From positions 1 through 64,000 of the forward strand of contig NZ_CAMLJQ010000019.1 in the NCBI RefSeq assembly GCF_946480305.1: a stretch of 64,000 bases of DNA, given 5' to 3'. The position numbers and the translations under genes are program-made. Shown piece after piece: positions 1-9,038 of the stretch; position 1 is the first letter of the stretch; every line of letters starts with the position of its first letter. Under the pieces are notes generated by a model. The model did not search any database and was not told where the DNA came from. It saw only the letters and a program-made list of their open reading frames with translations. The DNA is from an uncultured Caldimonas sp. (lineage in GTDB: Bacteria; Pseudomonadota; Gammaproteobacteria; Burkholderiales; Burkholderiaceae).

Positions 1-1036
1 CGAGTTCGCGCACGTTGGCGCGCACGTTCTTGGCGACGAAGAAGGCCACGTCTTCGGGCATCTGCGTGCCTTCGGCCTCGGCCTTCTTGATCAGGATGGC
101 CACGCGCATCTCGAGCTCGGGCGGCTCGATGGCGACGGTCAGGCCGGAGTCGAAGCGCGAGGTCAGGCGCTCGTCGATGTCCACCAACCCCTTGGGGTAG
201 GTGTCGCTGGTCATGATGATGTGCGCGCGCTTGGCCAGCAGCGCCTCGAAGGCGTTGAAGAACTCTTCCTGCGTGCGGTCCTTGCCGGCGAAGAACTGCA
301 CGTCGTCGATCAGCAGCAGGTCGAGCTGGTGGTACTTGGCCTTCAGCTCGTCGAAGGTCTTGCGCTGGTAGTTCTTGACGACGTCGCTGATGAACTGCTC
401 GGCGTGCAGGTACAGGATGCGCGCGTCGGGCTTGTCGGCCAGCAGCGCGTTGCCCACGGCGTTCATCAAATGGGTCTTGCCGAGGCCCACGCCGCCGTAG
501 ATGAACAGCGGGTTGTACATCTGGCCCGGCGCGCCGGCGACGTGCAGCGCAGCGGTGCGGGCCATCTGGTTGGCGCGGCCGGGCACGAGGGTGTCGAACG
601 TGAGGCTGGGGTTGAGGCGGTTGCGCGAGGGGTTGGCGGGGACGGCCGGTGTGGGGGCGGGCGCCGCAGCAGTAGGGGCATGGTGGCCGTGGCCGTTGAG
701 CGCATGCGCCATGGGCACCGGGCCCGACGATGCGCCCACGGTGGCGAGCACGCGGGCCGGCGCGGCGGCGGGGGCCGCCTCACGCGGCGCGAGCGAAAGT
801 TCGAGCTTGACCGGTTGGCCGGCCAGGTCGGCCAGCAGGCTTTCGATGCGGGGGGCGTACTGGTTGCGGATCCAGTCGAGCTTGAACCGGTTGGGCACGC
901 GCACGCTCACCACCGGGCCGGCCTCTGCGGTCGAGACCGTGCCGGGCGGCAGGGGTCGGATCCAGGTGTTGAATTGCTGTTCGGGCATCTCCGCCGCGAG
1001 TCGTTCGCAGCATCGTTGCCACAGGTCGGAGCTCAT
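1..1036 (-). CDS. dnaA: Chromosomal replication initiator DnaA (3' end outside window)
   Basis: DnaA binds DnaA boxes at oriC, opens the duplex in its ATP form and recruits the helicase. The first 345 residues are visible, starting MSSDLWQRCCERL. Domain I (about residues 1-90) includes FNTWIRPL, and a long Ala/Pro/His-rich domain II linker follows. The AAA+ domain carries Walker A GGVGLGKTH near residue 185 and Walker B LLLIDDVQF near residue 243, then the SRFDSGL segment. The sequence leaves the window at NVREL, so the rest of the AAA+ domain and the DNA-binding domain IV lie to the left. The ATG at 1034-1036 fits the family N-terminus. The gene is divergent from rpmH, as is usual at proteobacterial origins. 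The identification is certain; only the missing 3' end is unseen. Confidence 0.97.
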   Translation of the reverse strand, partial: MSSDLWQRCCERLAAEMPEQQFNTWIRPLPPGTVSTAEAGPVVSVRVPNRFKLDWIRNQYAPRIESLLADLAGQPVKLELSLAPREAAPAAAPARVLATVGASSGPVPMAHALNGHGHHAPTAAAPAPTPAVPANPSRNRLNPSLTFDTLVPGRANQMARTAALHVAGAPGQMYNPLFIYGGVGLGKTHLMNAVGNALLADKPDARILYLHAEQFISDVVKNYQRKTFDELKAKYHQLDLLLIDDVQFFAGKDRTQEEFFNAFEALLAKRAHIIMTSDTYPKGLVDIDERLTSRFDSGLTVAIEPPELEMRVAILIKKAEAEGTQMPEDVAFFVAKNVRANVREL

Positions 1037-1357
1037 GTATTTGTGGAAAACCTTTTTCTGGAGCCGCGCGATTCTACCCCCCAACGGGCCGCGAAAAGCA
1101 AGTTATCCACAGTCTCGGCGGCCGGCCTAAACCCCAGGCTGTGGGCCGGTTTGCGGCATAAGTCGTTGACCGGTAAGGGGCTTTTTGTTGTAATCGTGGG
1201 TTTCCCGAATCCAGGGGTTGTGTGACTTCCTTGGGTCGAGCCCTTCTTTCTTTGTTGGGCGCATCGTCGGGAAGGCAAGAAGCCCGCAAGCCTGCGGGCT
1301 TTGGTTTGAGGCTCCAATCCCCATGAAGCGGGTGCGGGGCGACACGAGGACTCGATC
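1037..1357. other. oriC: dnaA-rpmH intergenic region, possible oriC
   Basis: This 321-base divergent spacer holds one perfect DnaA box (TTATCCACA, 1103-1111) and one box with a single mismatch on the reverse strand (TGTGGAAAA, 1042-1050), immediately in front of the dnaA start. The stretch around 1150-1215 is more AT-rich than its surroundings. Promoters for dnaA and rpmH must lie here. Location and boxes are consistent with oriC or with DnaA autoregulation. Only two good boxes are visible, so the working origin could instead lie on the far side of dnaA, outside the window. Confidence 0.45.
1280..1301 (+). promoter_or_regulatory. Perfect hairpin in the rpmH leader
   Basis: AAGCCCGCA (1280-1288) and TGCGGGCTT (1293-1301) form a perfect 9-bp stem with a 4-base loop (AGCC), 56 bases before the rpmH start. 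Only TTTGGTTTG-like sequence follows rather than a clean T run, so it may be a weak terminator, an attenuator or a 5'-UTR stability element. Its function is inferred, not shown. Confidence 0.45.
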
Positions 1358-1492
1358 ATGAAACGCACCTACCAACCTTCCAAGGTTCGCCGCGCCCGCA
1401 CGCATGGCTTCCTGGTTCGCATGAAGACGCGCGGCGGCCGCAAGGTCATCAACGCGCGCCGCGCCAAGGGCCGCAAGCGCCTGGGTCTCTGA
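1358..1492 (+). CDS. rpmH: 50S ribosomal protein L34
   Basis: L34 is a small basic protein of the large ribosomal subunit. The 44-residue product [18 protein letters not shown]... ending KGRKRLGL matches the whole family, including the RTHGFLVRM core and the Arg/Lys-rich tail. An AGGA motif at 1347-1350 lies 7 bases before the ATG. It heads the run rpmH-rnpA-yidD-yidC, the conserved arrangement beside dnaA. It has no cysteines and normal length. Confidence 0.99.
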   Translation: MKRTYQPSKVRRARTHGFLVRMKTRGGRKVINARRAKGRKRLGL

Positions 1493-1536
1493 TCTGCCTG
1501 CAGGCCTGAACGGCCGGGCCCCGAGCTCGAACCCTG

Positions 1537-2085
1537 GTGTCGGCAGCCGCGTCCCCGAATGAGGTGACACGCCCGCCGACCCGTGTGCGGCGCCTGAAGC
1601 AGCGCGCCGACTTCGAACGAGCGCTCGGTGCCGGCCCGACCGGCGTGGTGAGCCGCAGCAAGCACTTCGTGCTGCATTTCGCGCCGCCCGCCGGCCCGGT
1701 GGCCGAGGGTGATCCCGGCACTGTTGCGAACAAGTTGTCAACAGGGCATCTGCCAAGTGACACGGGTGCTGTGGATGTCTCGGCCGGCGCGGTGTTTTGC
1801 CCGCAGGTGGGCGCCGTGCTGCCCAAGCGCTGGGCTCGCCGTTCGGTCACGCGCAACCTGTTGAAGCGCCAGGTGTTCGCCTCCTTCGAGCGCCAGACTC
1901 CGCCTGTTCCCTCCGGGGTGTGGGTGGTGCGTTTGCGCGCCACTTTCGACCGCGAGCAGTTCCACAGCTCGGCGTCCGAGGTGTTGAAGCGCGCCGCCCG
2001 CGATGAACTCGACGGCCTGATCGGACAGGGCCTGGCCCGGGTGCGGCGCTCGCATGCGTCGCCGCGGCCACCGGCTTCTTCCTGA
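1537..2085 (+). CDS. rnpA: Ribonuclease P protein component
   Basis: RnpA is the protein subunit of RNase P and helps the catalytic RNA mature tRNA 5' ends. The product is up to 182 residues from a GTG start. The RNR signature is in KRWARRSVTRNLLKRQ, and LKQRADFERAL forms the usual N-terminal helix. The family is normally about 115-150 residues. The extra length lies mostly between the first strand (KHFVLHFAPP) and VGAVLPKRW, a segment rich in Gly, Asp and Ala, and in a C-terminal tail. The true start is uncertain because a second GTG lies at 1564. The 3' end runs close to yidD, suggesting co-transcription. Confidence 0.93.
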   Translation: MSAAASPNEVTRPPTRVRRLKQRADFERALGAGPTGVVSRSKHFVLHFAPPAGPVAEGDPGTVANKLSTGHLPSDTGAVDVSAGAVFCPQVGAVLPKRWARRSVTRNLLKRQVFASFERQTPPVPSGVWVVRLRATFDREQFHSSASEVLKRAARDELDGLIGQGLARVRRSHASPRPPASS

Positions 2086-2116
2086 CGCATTGCAAGCGAA
2101 CGAAGGCCTGGTGACG

Positions 2117-2434
2117 ATGAAGCGCGCGCTGTTGTTTCTGATCCGAGGCTATCGGCTGCTGCTGAGCCCCTGGCTCGGTGCCGGCTGCCGCTTCTACCCC
2201 ACCTGCTCCGTCTATTCGCTCGAAGCGATCGAACGCCATGGCGCCGTGGCCGGCAGCTACCTGATGGCACGCCGGCTGGTGCGCTGCGGCCCGTGGTGCG
2301 AAGGCGGCTTCGACCACGTGCCGGAGCACGCACCCCGGTTGTTCACGCGCTTCGTGCACGATGACGGGCTTGCGCGCCACCCCTCGCGCGACGTTCCAGT
2401 TTCCACCCCCTCTACCAGCGAGTCGTCTCCATGA
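2117..2434 (+). CDS. yidD: Membrane protein insertion efficiency factor YidD
   Basis: YidD is a small membrane-associated protein thought to aid YidC/Sec-dependent membrane insertion. The 105-residue product has the family core: LLSPWLGAGCRFYPTCSVY, EAIERHGAV, then RRLVRCGPWCEGGFDHVP. The family is usually 70-90 residues, so about 25 C-terminal residues (rich in Ser, Thr and Pro) are extra. I chose the ATG at 2117 because MKRALLFLIRGYRLL is the typical N-terminus. The stop overlaps the yidC start by four bases (ATGA), indicating translational coupling. Confidence 0.95.
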   Translation: MKRALLFLIRGYRLLLSPWLGAGCRFYPTCSVYSLEAIERHGAVAGSYLMARRLVRCGPWCEGGFDHVPEHAPRLFTRFVHDDGLARHPSRDVPVSTPSTSESSP

Positions 2435-4116
2435 CCGATATGCGCCGCACCATCCTGTGGATGGTGTTCTCCTTGTCTCTCGTCCTGCTGTGGGACGCCT
2501 GGCAAAAGCACAACGGCCGGCCGTCGATGTTCTCGCCGACGCCGCCGGCTGCCACCTCTTCGGCTGCACCGCCGAGCCCCGCGGGCTCAGCCGCGCTGCC
2601 GGCACCTGCCGCCACGGTCGGTGCGGCGGGCGCCGCGGGCGCGGGCGCCATTGCGACGCAGGCCGCACCCGCTGCGGCGGCCTCCGAGAAGGTCACGCTG
2701 CTGACCGACGTGTACCGCGTGCTGGTCGACACGCAAGGCGGCTCGATCGTGCGGCTCGAACTGCTGAAGTACGAAGACCAGCACAACCGCGGCAACCCCG
2801 TGGTGCTGATGGACCAGTCAGCCGAGCGCGTGTACCTGGCGCAAAGCGGCTTGATCAACACGAACGACACCGGCGGCGCGTTCCCCAACCACCTGACGCA
2901 GATGACGGCGGTGGCGGGCGACCGCACGATGGACGAGGGCGAGAACCAGCTGGTGCTGACGCTGGAGTCCGCGCCCGTCAACGGCCTGCAGTACCGCAAG
3001 ACCTACACCTTCAAGCGCGGCGACTACGCCATCGGCGTGAAGCACGAGGTGGTGAACAGCGCCACCGAGCCGCGCCAGCCGCAGCTCTACCTGCAGCTCG
3101 TGCGTGACGGCAACCCGCCCCCGGGGGAGTCGAGCTTCTACCAGACCTTCACCGGCCCGGCCGTCTACACCGACGCGAAGAAGTTCCACAAGATCGACTT
3201 CAGCGACATCGAGAAGGGCAAGGCCGAGACGGCACCCGCCGCGAACGACGGTTGGGTGGCGATGGTGCAGCACTACTTCGCGTCGGCCTGGCTGAACACG
3301 CAGCCGCAGCCGCGTGAGTTCCGCACCGCGAAGGTGGCGAACAACCTGTATTCGGTCGCGATGGTGCAACCGTTGCCGGCCATCGCGCCAGGGGCGACGC
3401 ATGCGGTCGACACCACGCTGTTCGTCGGCCCGCAGGAAGAGAAGAAGCTCGAGGCGCTGGCCCCCGGCCTGGACCTGGTGAAGGACTACGGCTGGTTCAC
3501 GATCCTGTCGAAGCCGCTGTTCTGGCTGCTCGACAAGCTGCACAGCGTGCTGGGCAACTGGGGCTGGGCGATCGTGGCGCTGGTGGTGCTGCTGAAGATC
3601 GCGTTCTACTGGCTGAACGCGAAGGCGTATTCGTCGATGGCCAAGATGAAGGCGATCGGCCCGCGCATCCAGGAAATGCGTGAGCGCCTGAAGGACAAGC
3701 CGCAGCAGATGCAGCAGGAGATGATGCGCATCTACAAGGAAGAGAAGATCAACCCGCTGGGTGGTTGCTTCCCGATCCTGATCCAGATCCCGGTGTTCAT
3801 TGCGCTGTACTGGGTGCTGCTCTCGAGCGTGGAGATGCGCAACGCGCCGTGGATTCTCTGGATCACCGATCTGTCGGTGAAGGACCCGTACTTCATCCTG
3901 CCGCTGCTGATGACGGCGTCGACGATGCTGCAGACCTGGCTGAACCCGACGCCGCCGGACCCGATGCAGGCCAAGATGATGTGGATCATGCCGCTGGTGT
4001 TCTCGGTGATGTTCTTCCTGTTCCCGGCCGGCCTGGTGCTGTACTGGCTGACGAACAACATCCTGTCGATTGCGCAGCAGTACGTGATCAACAAGCGCCT
4101 TGGGGTCACTAAATAG
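2431..4116 (+). CDS. yidC: Membrane protein insertase YidC
   Basis: YidC inserts and folds inner-membrane proteins, alone or with SecYEG. The 561-residue product has an N-terminal membrane anchor (about residues 5-22), a long Ala/Pro-rich linker, and a large periplasmic domain running to about residue 350. The five-helix insertase core follows, including YWVLLSSVEMRNAPW and a final helix ending LTNNILSIAQQYVINKRLG. The length fits Gram-negative YidC. It overlaps yidD by four bases. A palindromic extragenic element starts directly after its stop codon. Confidence 0.98.
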   Translation: MTDMRRTILWMVFSLSLVLLWDAWQKHNGRPSMFSPTPPAATSSAAPPSPAGSAALPAPAATVGAAGAAGAGAIATQAAPAAAASEKVTLLTDVYRVLVDTQGGSIVRLELLKYEDQHNRGNPVVLMDQSAERVYLAQSGLINTNDTGGAFPNHLTQMTAVAGDRTMDEGENQLVLTLESAPVNGLQYRKTYTFKRGDYAIGVKHEVVNSATEPRQPQLYLQLVRDGNPPPGESSFYQTFTGPAVYTDAKKFHKIDFSDIEKGKAETAPAANDGWVAMVQHYFASAWLNTQPQPREFRTAKVANNLYSVAMVQPLPAIAPGATHAVDTTLFVGPQEEKKLEALAPGLDLVKDYGWFTILSKPLFWLLDKLHSVLGNWGWAIVALVVLLKIAFYWLNAKAYSSMAKMKAIGPRIQEMRERLKDKPQQMQQEMMRIYKEEKINPLGGCFPILIQIPVFIALYWVLLSSVEMRNAPWILWITDLSVKDPYFILPLLMTASTMLQTWLNPTPPDPMQAKMMWIMPLVFSVMFFLFPAGLVLYWLTNNILSIAQQYVINKRLGVTK

Positions 4117-4119
4117 ACC

Positions 4120-4190
4120 ACCCCTACCGGCTGCGCCGGCCCCTCAAGGGGCGGCACCAGCGGACCGGCAAAGCCGGATCCGCGGTGCCC
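4120..4190. repeat. REP-like palindromic element, copy 1
   Basis: The element begins just after the yidC stop and contains nested hairpins: CCGGC/GCCGG near 4127, CCCCT/AGGGG near 4141, and a long stem from GGCAC (4153-4157) to GTGCC (4185-4189) around CCGGCAAAGCCGG. A second copy at 22962-23032 shares the CCACCCCTAC lead-in and the order of hairpins. Paired base changes keep the outer stem intact. It is probably a dispersed extragenic repeat acting at mRNA 3' ends. Confidence 0.75.
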
Positions 4191-4243
4191 GCTGGGCCGG
4201 CATAAGCCGTACGCGGGGCAGAGGGGCTGACAGGCTCCTGTAG

Positions 4244-4277
4244 ATCGCCTTGGGGGCAGTCCCTCAAGGCGATTTTT
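4244..4277 (+). terminator. Rho-independent terminator after yidC
   Basis: ATCGCCTTG (4244-4252) pairs with CAAGGCGAT (4265-4273), with extra G/C pairing possible inside, and TTTTTCTTTCT follows at once. It would end the rpmH-yidC transcript about 130 bases past yidC and lies just before mnmE. Confidence 0.85.
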
Positions 4278-4300
4278 CTTTCTGCTCGACAATCCGGGCC

Positions 4301-5686
4301 ATGCTGAGTCGTCATCAGGATCCCATCGTTGCGATTGCCACGGCGCCGGGGCGCGGAGCGGTGGGCATCGTGCGGGTGTCGGGGAAGGGCATCGGGCCTT
4401 TTGTGCAGGCGTTGCTGGGGGCGGCGCTCAAGCCGCGTCATGCGACGTATCTGCCGTTCAAGGGGGCGGATGGGCAGCCGATCGACCATGGGTTGGCGAT
4501 CCACTTTCCGGCGCCGCACTCGTACACGGGTGAAGACGTGCTGGAGCTGCAGGCGCACGGTGGGCCGGTGGTGTTGCAGCTGCTGCTGGCGCGTTGCCTC
4601 GAGGTGGCGCGCGAGCACCTGCCGCGGCTGCGGCTGGCGGAGCCGGGGGAGTTCACGGAGCGGGCGTTCTTGAACGACAAGCTCGACTTGGCGCAGGCGG
4701 AAGCGGTGAGCGATTTGATCGAGGCGAGCACGGAGGCGGCGGCACGCTCGGCGAGCCGGTCGCTGACGGGTGCCTTCTCGCAGCAGGTGAACGAGCTGCG
4801 CGAGCGGATGATCCGGCTGCGCATGCTGGTCGAGGCGACGCTGGACTTTCCGGAGGAAGAGATCGACTTCCTGCAGAAGGCCGACGCGATGGGGCAGCTG
4901 CGGGGCATCCGCGGCTCGCTCGACGCGGTGCTGGACCGGGCCCGACAGGGCGCGCTGCTGCGCGAGGGCATCAAGGTGGTGCTGGCAGGGCAGCCGAACG
5001 TGGGCAAGAGCTCGCTGTTGAATGCGCTGGCGGGGGCGGAGCTGGCGATCGTGACGCCCATACCCGGTACGACGCGCGACAAGGTCAGCGAGACGATCCA
5101 GATCGAAGGCGTGCCGCTGCACGTGATCGACACGGCCGGCCTGCGCTCGAACGACGAGGCCACCGACGAAGTGGAGCGCATCGGCATCGCACGCACGTGG
5201 GCCGAGATCGAGGGGGCGGACGCGGTGCTGTTCCTGCACGATCTCACGCGCCTCGGCGAGCCGGGCTACGACGCAGGCGAGCGCGAGATCGTGCAGAAGC
5301 TGCCGCCGAAGGCGCGCGTCGTGCACGTCTACAACAAGGTCGATGCAGGCGCACAGCCGCCGGCCTCTTCGGACCGCAGCGTGGTCATCTCGGCGAAGGC
5401 GGGTACCGGGCTGGATGGGTTGCGGCGGCTGCTGCTCGAGCTGGCCGGATGGCATGCGCAGCCGGAGGGTGTGTTCATCGCACGCGAGCGGCACGTGCAG
5501 GCGCTGCGGCGAGCGGCGGAGCACCTCGACCATGCGCAGGCGCATGCGGAGGCGGCCGACCAGGCGCTGGACCTGTTCGCCGAAGAACTGCGGCTTGCGC
5601 ACGACGCGCTGGGCGAGATCACCGGGGTGTTCACCGCAGACGACCTGCTCGGCGAGATCTTCAGCCGGTTCTGCATCGGCAAGTGA
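4301..5686 (+). CDS. mnmE: tRNA uridine-5-carboxymethylaminomethyl(34) synthesis GTPase MnmE
   Basis: MnmE, with MnmG, modifies wobble uridine 34 of several tRNAs. The 461-residue product starts [22 protein letters not shown], the family N-terminal folate-binding domain. A helical domain follows, with an inserted G domain (G1 GQPNVGKSS near residue 228, DTAG motif, NKVD). The C-terminus FCIGK matches the catalytic CxGK motif. The ATG at 4301 gives the conserved N-terminus. Its partner mnmG lies 34 kb away at 37897-39870. Upstream sits the yidC terminator, so mnmE probably has its own promoter. Confidence 0.98.
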   Translation: MLSRHQDPIVAIATAPGRGAVGIVRVSGKGIGPFVQALLGAALKPRHATYLPFKGADGQPIDHGLAIHFPAPHSYTGEDVLELQAHGGPVVLQLLLARCLEVAREHLPRLRLAEPGEFTERAFLNDKLDLAQAEAVSDLIEASTEAAARSASRSLTGAFSQQVNELRERMIRLRMLVEATLDFPEEEIDFLQKADAMGQLRGIRGSLDAVLDRARQGALLREGIKVVLAGQPNVGKSSLLNALAGAELAIVTPIPGTTRDKVSETIQIEGVPLHVIDTAGLRSNDEATDEVERIGIARTWAEIEGADAVLFLHDLTRLGEPGYDAGEREIVQKLPPKARVVHVYNKVDAGAQPPASSDRSVVISAKAGTGLDGLRRLLLELAGWHAQPEGVFIARERHVQALRRAAEHLDHAQAHAEAADQALDLFAEELRLAHDALGEITGVFTADDLLGEIFSRFCIGK

Positions 5687-5861
5687 AGCGGCTCACCCCC
5701 CGTGGACGGAGGGGGGTGGCGGGGCGATGGAAGGTGCGATCCGCGGGAAGCCGCCATTGTGGGCCGGCGCGCAGAGAACCATAATCGCGGCACCTCTTGA
5801 GAACCGAAACCCGGCCGCCGGCCGGGCGCGACACGACAGGGAAGGCAGTAGGGGATCCATC

Positions 5862-6329
5862 ATGGACTTCAGCGAGGTGGTTCAGGCCATTCAATCGCTC
5901 AACACCGAAGACGCTTTGCGCGCACGGCTTGACGCGCAGCAATGGCGCACGGTGGCTCAGTTCCTCACGCGCCACGAAATGCGCATGGGCGACGTGATCA
6001 TCCGTCAGGGCGACCATGACCGCGCGCTGTACTTCCTGGCGCAAGGCACGCTGCAGGTCTACATGACCGGCGGGCCGCCGGGGTCGAGCAAGGTGGCGAT
6101 CCTGCGGCCGGGCTCCATCGTCGGTGAGCCGAGCCTGTTCGCCGACGGGCCGCGCACGGCGAATGTGGAGGCGATGACGGCAGGCGCCGTGTGGGCGTTG
6201 CGGTTGCCGCGTTTCGAAGAGCTGTCGTTGCGGGTGCCGGCGATCGCGCTGGAGTTGCTGCGCGCGGCCGGTGCGGTGATGACGATCCGCATGCGTGCCA
6301 ACCTGAGCAAGCAGATGCCGGTGAGCTGA
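5862..6329 (+). CDS. Cyclic nucleotide-binding domain protein (Crp-like, no DNA-binding domain)
   Basis: The 155-residue product is one cyclic-nucleotide-binding beta-roll: RMGDVIIRQGDHDRALYFLAQGTLQVYM, then RPGSIVGEPSLFADGPRTANVEAMTAG, which resembles the phosphate-binding cassette. There is no helix-turn-helix after the roll, so it is unlikely to be a Crp-type transcription factor; it may sense a nucleotide or act through a partner. The ATG at 5862 follows AGGGAAGG-like sequence. It stands alone between mnmE and a bidirectional terminator. The fold is secure and the role unknown. Confidence 0.85.
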   Translation: MDFSEVVQAIQSLNTEDALRARLDAQQWRTVAQFLTRHEMRMGDVIIRQGDHDRALYFLAQGTLQVYMTGGPPGSSKVAILRPGSIVGEPSLFADGPRTANVEAMTAGAVWALRLPRFEELSLRVPAIALELLRAAGAVMTIRMRANLSKQMPVS

Positions 6330-6349
6330 TACCCGCCAGGCGTGCAAAG

Positions 6350-6376
6350 AAAAGGCCACCGTTGCGGTGGCCTTTT
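6350..6376. terminator. Bidirectional terminator between the cNMP-binding gene and apt
   Basis: AAAAGGCCACCG (6350-6361) and CGGTGGCCTTTT (6365-6376) are perfect inverse complements around a 3-base loop. The T run on one side and A run on the other let it stop transcription from both convergent genes. Confidence 0.9.
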
Positions 6377-6395
6377 CGCTTCTGGGGGGCTGTGG

Positions 6396-6950
6396 TCAGT
6401 GGCCTTCGAAGCTCACCAGCGTGAACAGCGGCAGCCCTGCTGCGCGCAGCTTCTCGGCACCACCGAGCTCGGGCAGCTCGACGATCGCGGCGCCCTCGAT
6501 CACCTGGGCACCCAGACGTTCGAGCAGGCGCTTGCCGGCCATCATCGTGCCGCCGGTGGCGATCAGGTCGTCGATCAGGACCACCTTGTCGCCGGCCTTG
6601 ACCGCGTCGGTGTGCAACTCGACGGTGGCCGAGCCGTACTCCAGCTCGTAGGTCTCTTCGACCGTGGTGAACGGCAGCTTGCCCTTCTTGCGGATGGGCA
6701 CGAAACCGACATTCAACTCGTAGGCGAGCACGGAGCCGATGATGAAGCCGCGCGCGTCCAGCCCTGCGATCACGTTGGGCCGCACGTCGAAGTAGCGGTG
6801 CACGAACTGGTCGATCAGCACGCGGAAGACCTTGGGGTTCTGCAGCAGCGGCGTGATGTCGCGGAACTGCACGCCGGGCTCCGGCCAGTCGGGCACGGTG
6901 CGGATGTGGCTCTTGATGAAGGCGCGGTCGTCCATGGTGAGGTCCGTCAA
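6396..6950 (-). CDS. apt: Adenine phosphoribosyltransferase
   Basis: Apt salvages adenine with PRPP to make AMP in the cytosol. The 184-residue product has the type-I PRTase PRPP loop [14 protein letters not shown] and the Apt-specific FRDITPLL and LDARGFIIG segments, at the usual length. It ends at a bidirectional terminator shared with the convergent cNMP-binding gene. The Kef-type antiporter gene lies 27 bases upstream in the same direction, so the two may form one transcript. Confidence 0.97.
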   Translation of the reverse strand: MTDLTMDDRAFIKSHIRTVPDWPEPGVQFRDITPLLQNPKVFRVLIDQFVHRYFDVRPNVIAGLDARGFIIGSVLAYELNVGFVPIRKKGKLPFTTVEETYELEYGSATVELHTDAVKAGDKVVLIDDLIATGGTMMAGKRLLERLGAQVIEGAAIVELPELGGAEKLRAAGLPLFTLVSFEGH

Positions 6951-6977
6951 GGCGTAAGGGTGGGAGGCAGCGGCGCG

Positions 6978-8975
6978 TCAGCCGACCAGCAGCTTTTGTT
7001 CCGCCAGCGCCAATGGCTCGGGCAGGCCGGAGAGCACGAGCGTGTCGCCGGGGGCCATCACGAGCGAGTCGTCCGGCTTGATGACGCCGCCGTGGGCGCG
7101 CCGGATCGACACGACGGTGACGCCGATCGCATGCAGCGCGGCGTGCAGCAGCGGCTGACCGCACAGCGCCGAGCCGGCAGGCAGCGTGACCGACTGCAGG
7201 CGCTCGTGCTGCAGCTCGTCGGCGGTGTCGTCGTCCGCGCCGTGGAAGTAGCCACGCAGCAGGCTGTAGCGGGCGTCGCGCTGGTCCTGCACGATGCGGA
7301 TCACGCGGCGCATCGGCACGCCGACCAGCGCGAGCGCATGCGAGGCCAGCATCATCGAACCTTCGATGGCCTCGGGCACCACCTCGGCGGCGCCAGCGGT
7401 GCGCAGCTTCTCCAGGTCGGCATCGTCGATCGTGCGCACGACCACCGGCACCTTGGGCGCGTGCTCGTGCACGAGCTGCAGGATCTTCAGCGCGGAAGCG
7501 GTGTCGGGGTAGGTGACGGCCACTGCGCTCGCCCGCGCGAGGCCGGCGGCCATCAGGCTCTGCAGTCGGGCGGCGTCGCCGAACACCACGCTCTGGCCGG
7601 CGGCGGCGGCCTGGCGCACGCGGTCGGGGTCGAGGTCGAGCGCCATGTAGGGGATGTGCTCGGTCTCGAGCAGGCGGGCCAGGTTCTGGCCGCTGCGGCC
7701 GTAGCCGCAGATGATGACGTGGCGGTCGGTATTGATCGAGCGCTTGGCGATGCTGGTCATCGCGACGGATTGCATCAGCCAGTCGTTGGCCGACAGGCGC
7801 ATCACGATGCGGTTGCTGTACTGGATGATGAGCGGCGTCGCCAGCATCGACAGCACCATCGCGGCGAGCACCGCGCTGCGCAGGTCTTGGCCCAGCAGCC
7901 CCCGATCGGTGGCGAGGTTGAGCAGCACCAGTCCGAACTCGCCCGCCTGCGCCAGGTACAGGCCGGTGCGCAGCGCCACGCCGGTGGTGGCGCCGAACAG
8001 CTTGGTCAGCCCGGCCACCAGCGCGAACTTGAAGATGACCGGCAACACCGTCAGCAGCAGCACCAGCGGCCACTGCTGCAGCACCAGCCGCCAGTCGAGC
8101 AGCATGCCGATGGTGATGAAGAACAGCCCGAGCAGCACGTCGTGGAAGGGCCGGATGTCGGTTTCCACCTGGTGCTTGTATTCGGTTTCGGCGATCAGCA
8201 TGCCGGCGACGAAGGCGCCGAGCGCGAGCGACAGGCCGGCGTGTTCGGTCAGCCAGGCCAGGCCGAGCGTGACCAGCAGCAGGTTGAGGATGAACAGCTC
8301 CTCGCTCTTGCGCCGCGCCACCAGCGTGAGCCACCAGCGCATCACGCGCTGACCGCCGACGAGCAGCACGACGATCAGCGCCGCGGCCTTCAGCGTGGCG
8401 AAGGCGAGGGCCTGCGCCATCTGCTCGCCCGACGAGCCCAGCGCAGGGATCAGCACCAGCAGCGGCACCACGGCCAGATCCTGGAACAGCAGCACCCCCA
8501 TCACGCGGCGACCGTGCTCGCTTTCCAGCTCCAGCCGCTCGGCCATCAGCTTGACGACGATGGCGGTGGACGACATCGCCAGCGCGCCACCGAGCGCCAC
8601 GGCGGTCTGCCACGGCAGGTTCCAGTGGCGGCCCAGCCACACGAAGGTGCTCGCCAGCGCGGCATTGCCGGCCACCGTGATGAGGATGGTGACCACCACC
8701 TGGCTCATGCCCAGCCCGAACACCAGCTTGCGCATGCTCTTGAGCTTGGGCAGGTTGAATTCGAGCCCGATCACGAACATCAGGAACACGACGCCGAACT
8801 CCGCGAGGTAGCGGATGCCGGCGGTGTCCTTCGCGAGCGCGAGCGCGTTGGGGCCGATCAGGATGCCGACGGCGAGGTAGCCGAGCATCGGCGGCAGCTT
8901 GAGCGTGCGACACGCGACCACGCCGATCACGGCGGCGAGCAGGTAGAGCAGGACGAGTTCGAGGGTGGAGGCCAT
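6978..8975 (-). CDS. CPA2-family cation:proton antiporter, KefB/KefC type
   Basis: The 665-residue product begins with about 12 hydrophobic segments of a Na+/H+-exchanger domain (about residues 1-385, with GLEFNLPKL and LALGAFVAGMLIAET). A TrkA-N Rossmann domain follows (HVIICGYGRSGQNLARLLE, about residues 410-530), then a TrkA-C domain to the end (SLVMAPGDTLVLSGLPEPLAL). This is the layout of glutathione- or ligand-gated K+ efflux systems. No KefF/KefG ancillary subunit is adjacent. It is divergent from kdsD, a common arrangement in Burkholderiales. Its precise ion and regulator cannot be read from sequence. Confidence 0.93.
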   Translation of the reverse strand: MASTLELVLLYLLAAVIGVVACRTLKLPPMLGYLAVGILIGPNALALAKDTAGIRYLAEFGVVFLMFVIGLEFNLPKLKSMRKLVFGLGMSQVVVTILITVAGNAALASTFVWLGRHWNLPWQTAVALGGALAMSSTAIVVKLMAERLELESEHGRRVMGVLLFQDLAVVPLLVLIPALGSSGEQMAQALAFATLKAAALIVVLLVGGQRVMRWWLTLVARRKSEELFILNLLLVTLGLAWLTEHAGLSLALGAFVAGMLIAETEYKHQVETDIRPFHDVLLGLFFITIGMLLDWRLVLQQWPLVLLLTVLPVIFKFALVAGLTKLFGATTGVALRTGLYLAQAGEFGLVLLNLATDRGLLGQDLRSAVLAAMVLSMLATPLIIQYSNRIVMRLSANDWLMQSVAMTSIAKRSINTDRHVIICGYGRSGQNLARLLETEHIPYMALDLDPDRVRQAAAAGQSVVFGDAARLQSLMAAGLARASAVAVTYPDTASALKILQLVHEHAPKVPVVVRTIDDADLEKLRTAGAAEVVPEAIEGSMMLASHALALVGVPMRRVIRIVQDQRDARYSLLRGYFHGADDDTADELQHERLQSVTLPAGSALCGQPLLHAALHAIGVTVVSIRRAHGGVIKPDDSLVMAPGDTLVLSGLPEPLALAEQKLLVG

Positions 8976-9038
8976 CCGGGGGGGATTAGAGAGGTTTCCC
9001 GGCAGGTCGCGGCGGGAAAGGCGCGACGCCTAGAATCC

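Noticed and set aside
5694..5718. CACCCCCC/GGGGGGTG hairpin after mnmE as a terminator
   Set aside because: It has a strong stem but no T run, so I do not call it an intrinsic terminator.
6342..9038. A very long open forward frame opposite the Kef-type antiporter gene
   Set aside because: It is rich in His, Gln, Arg and Ala, has no domain sense, and mirrors the codon bias of the real reverse-strand gene; only its last part (kdsD) is real.
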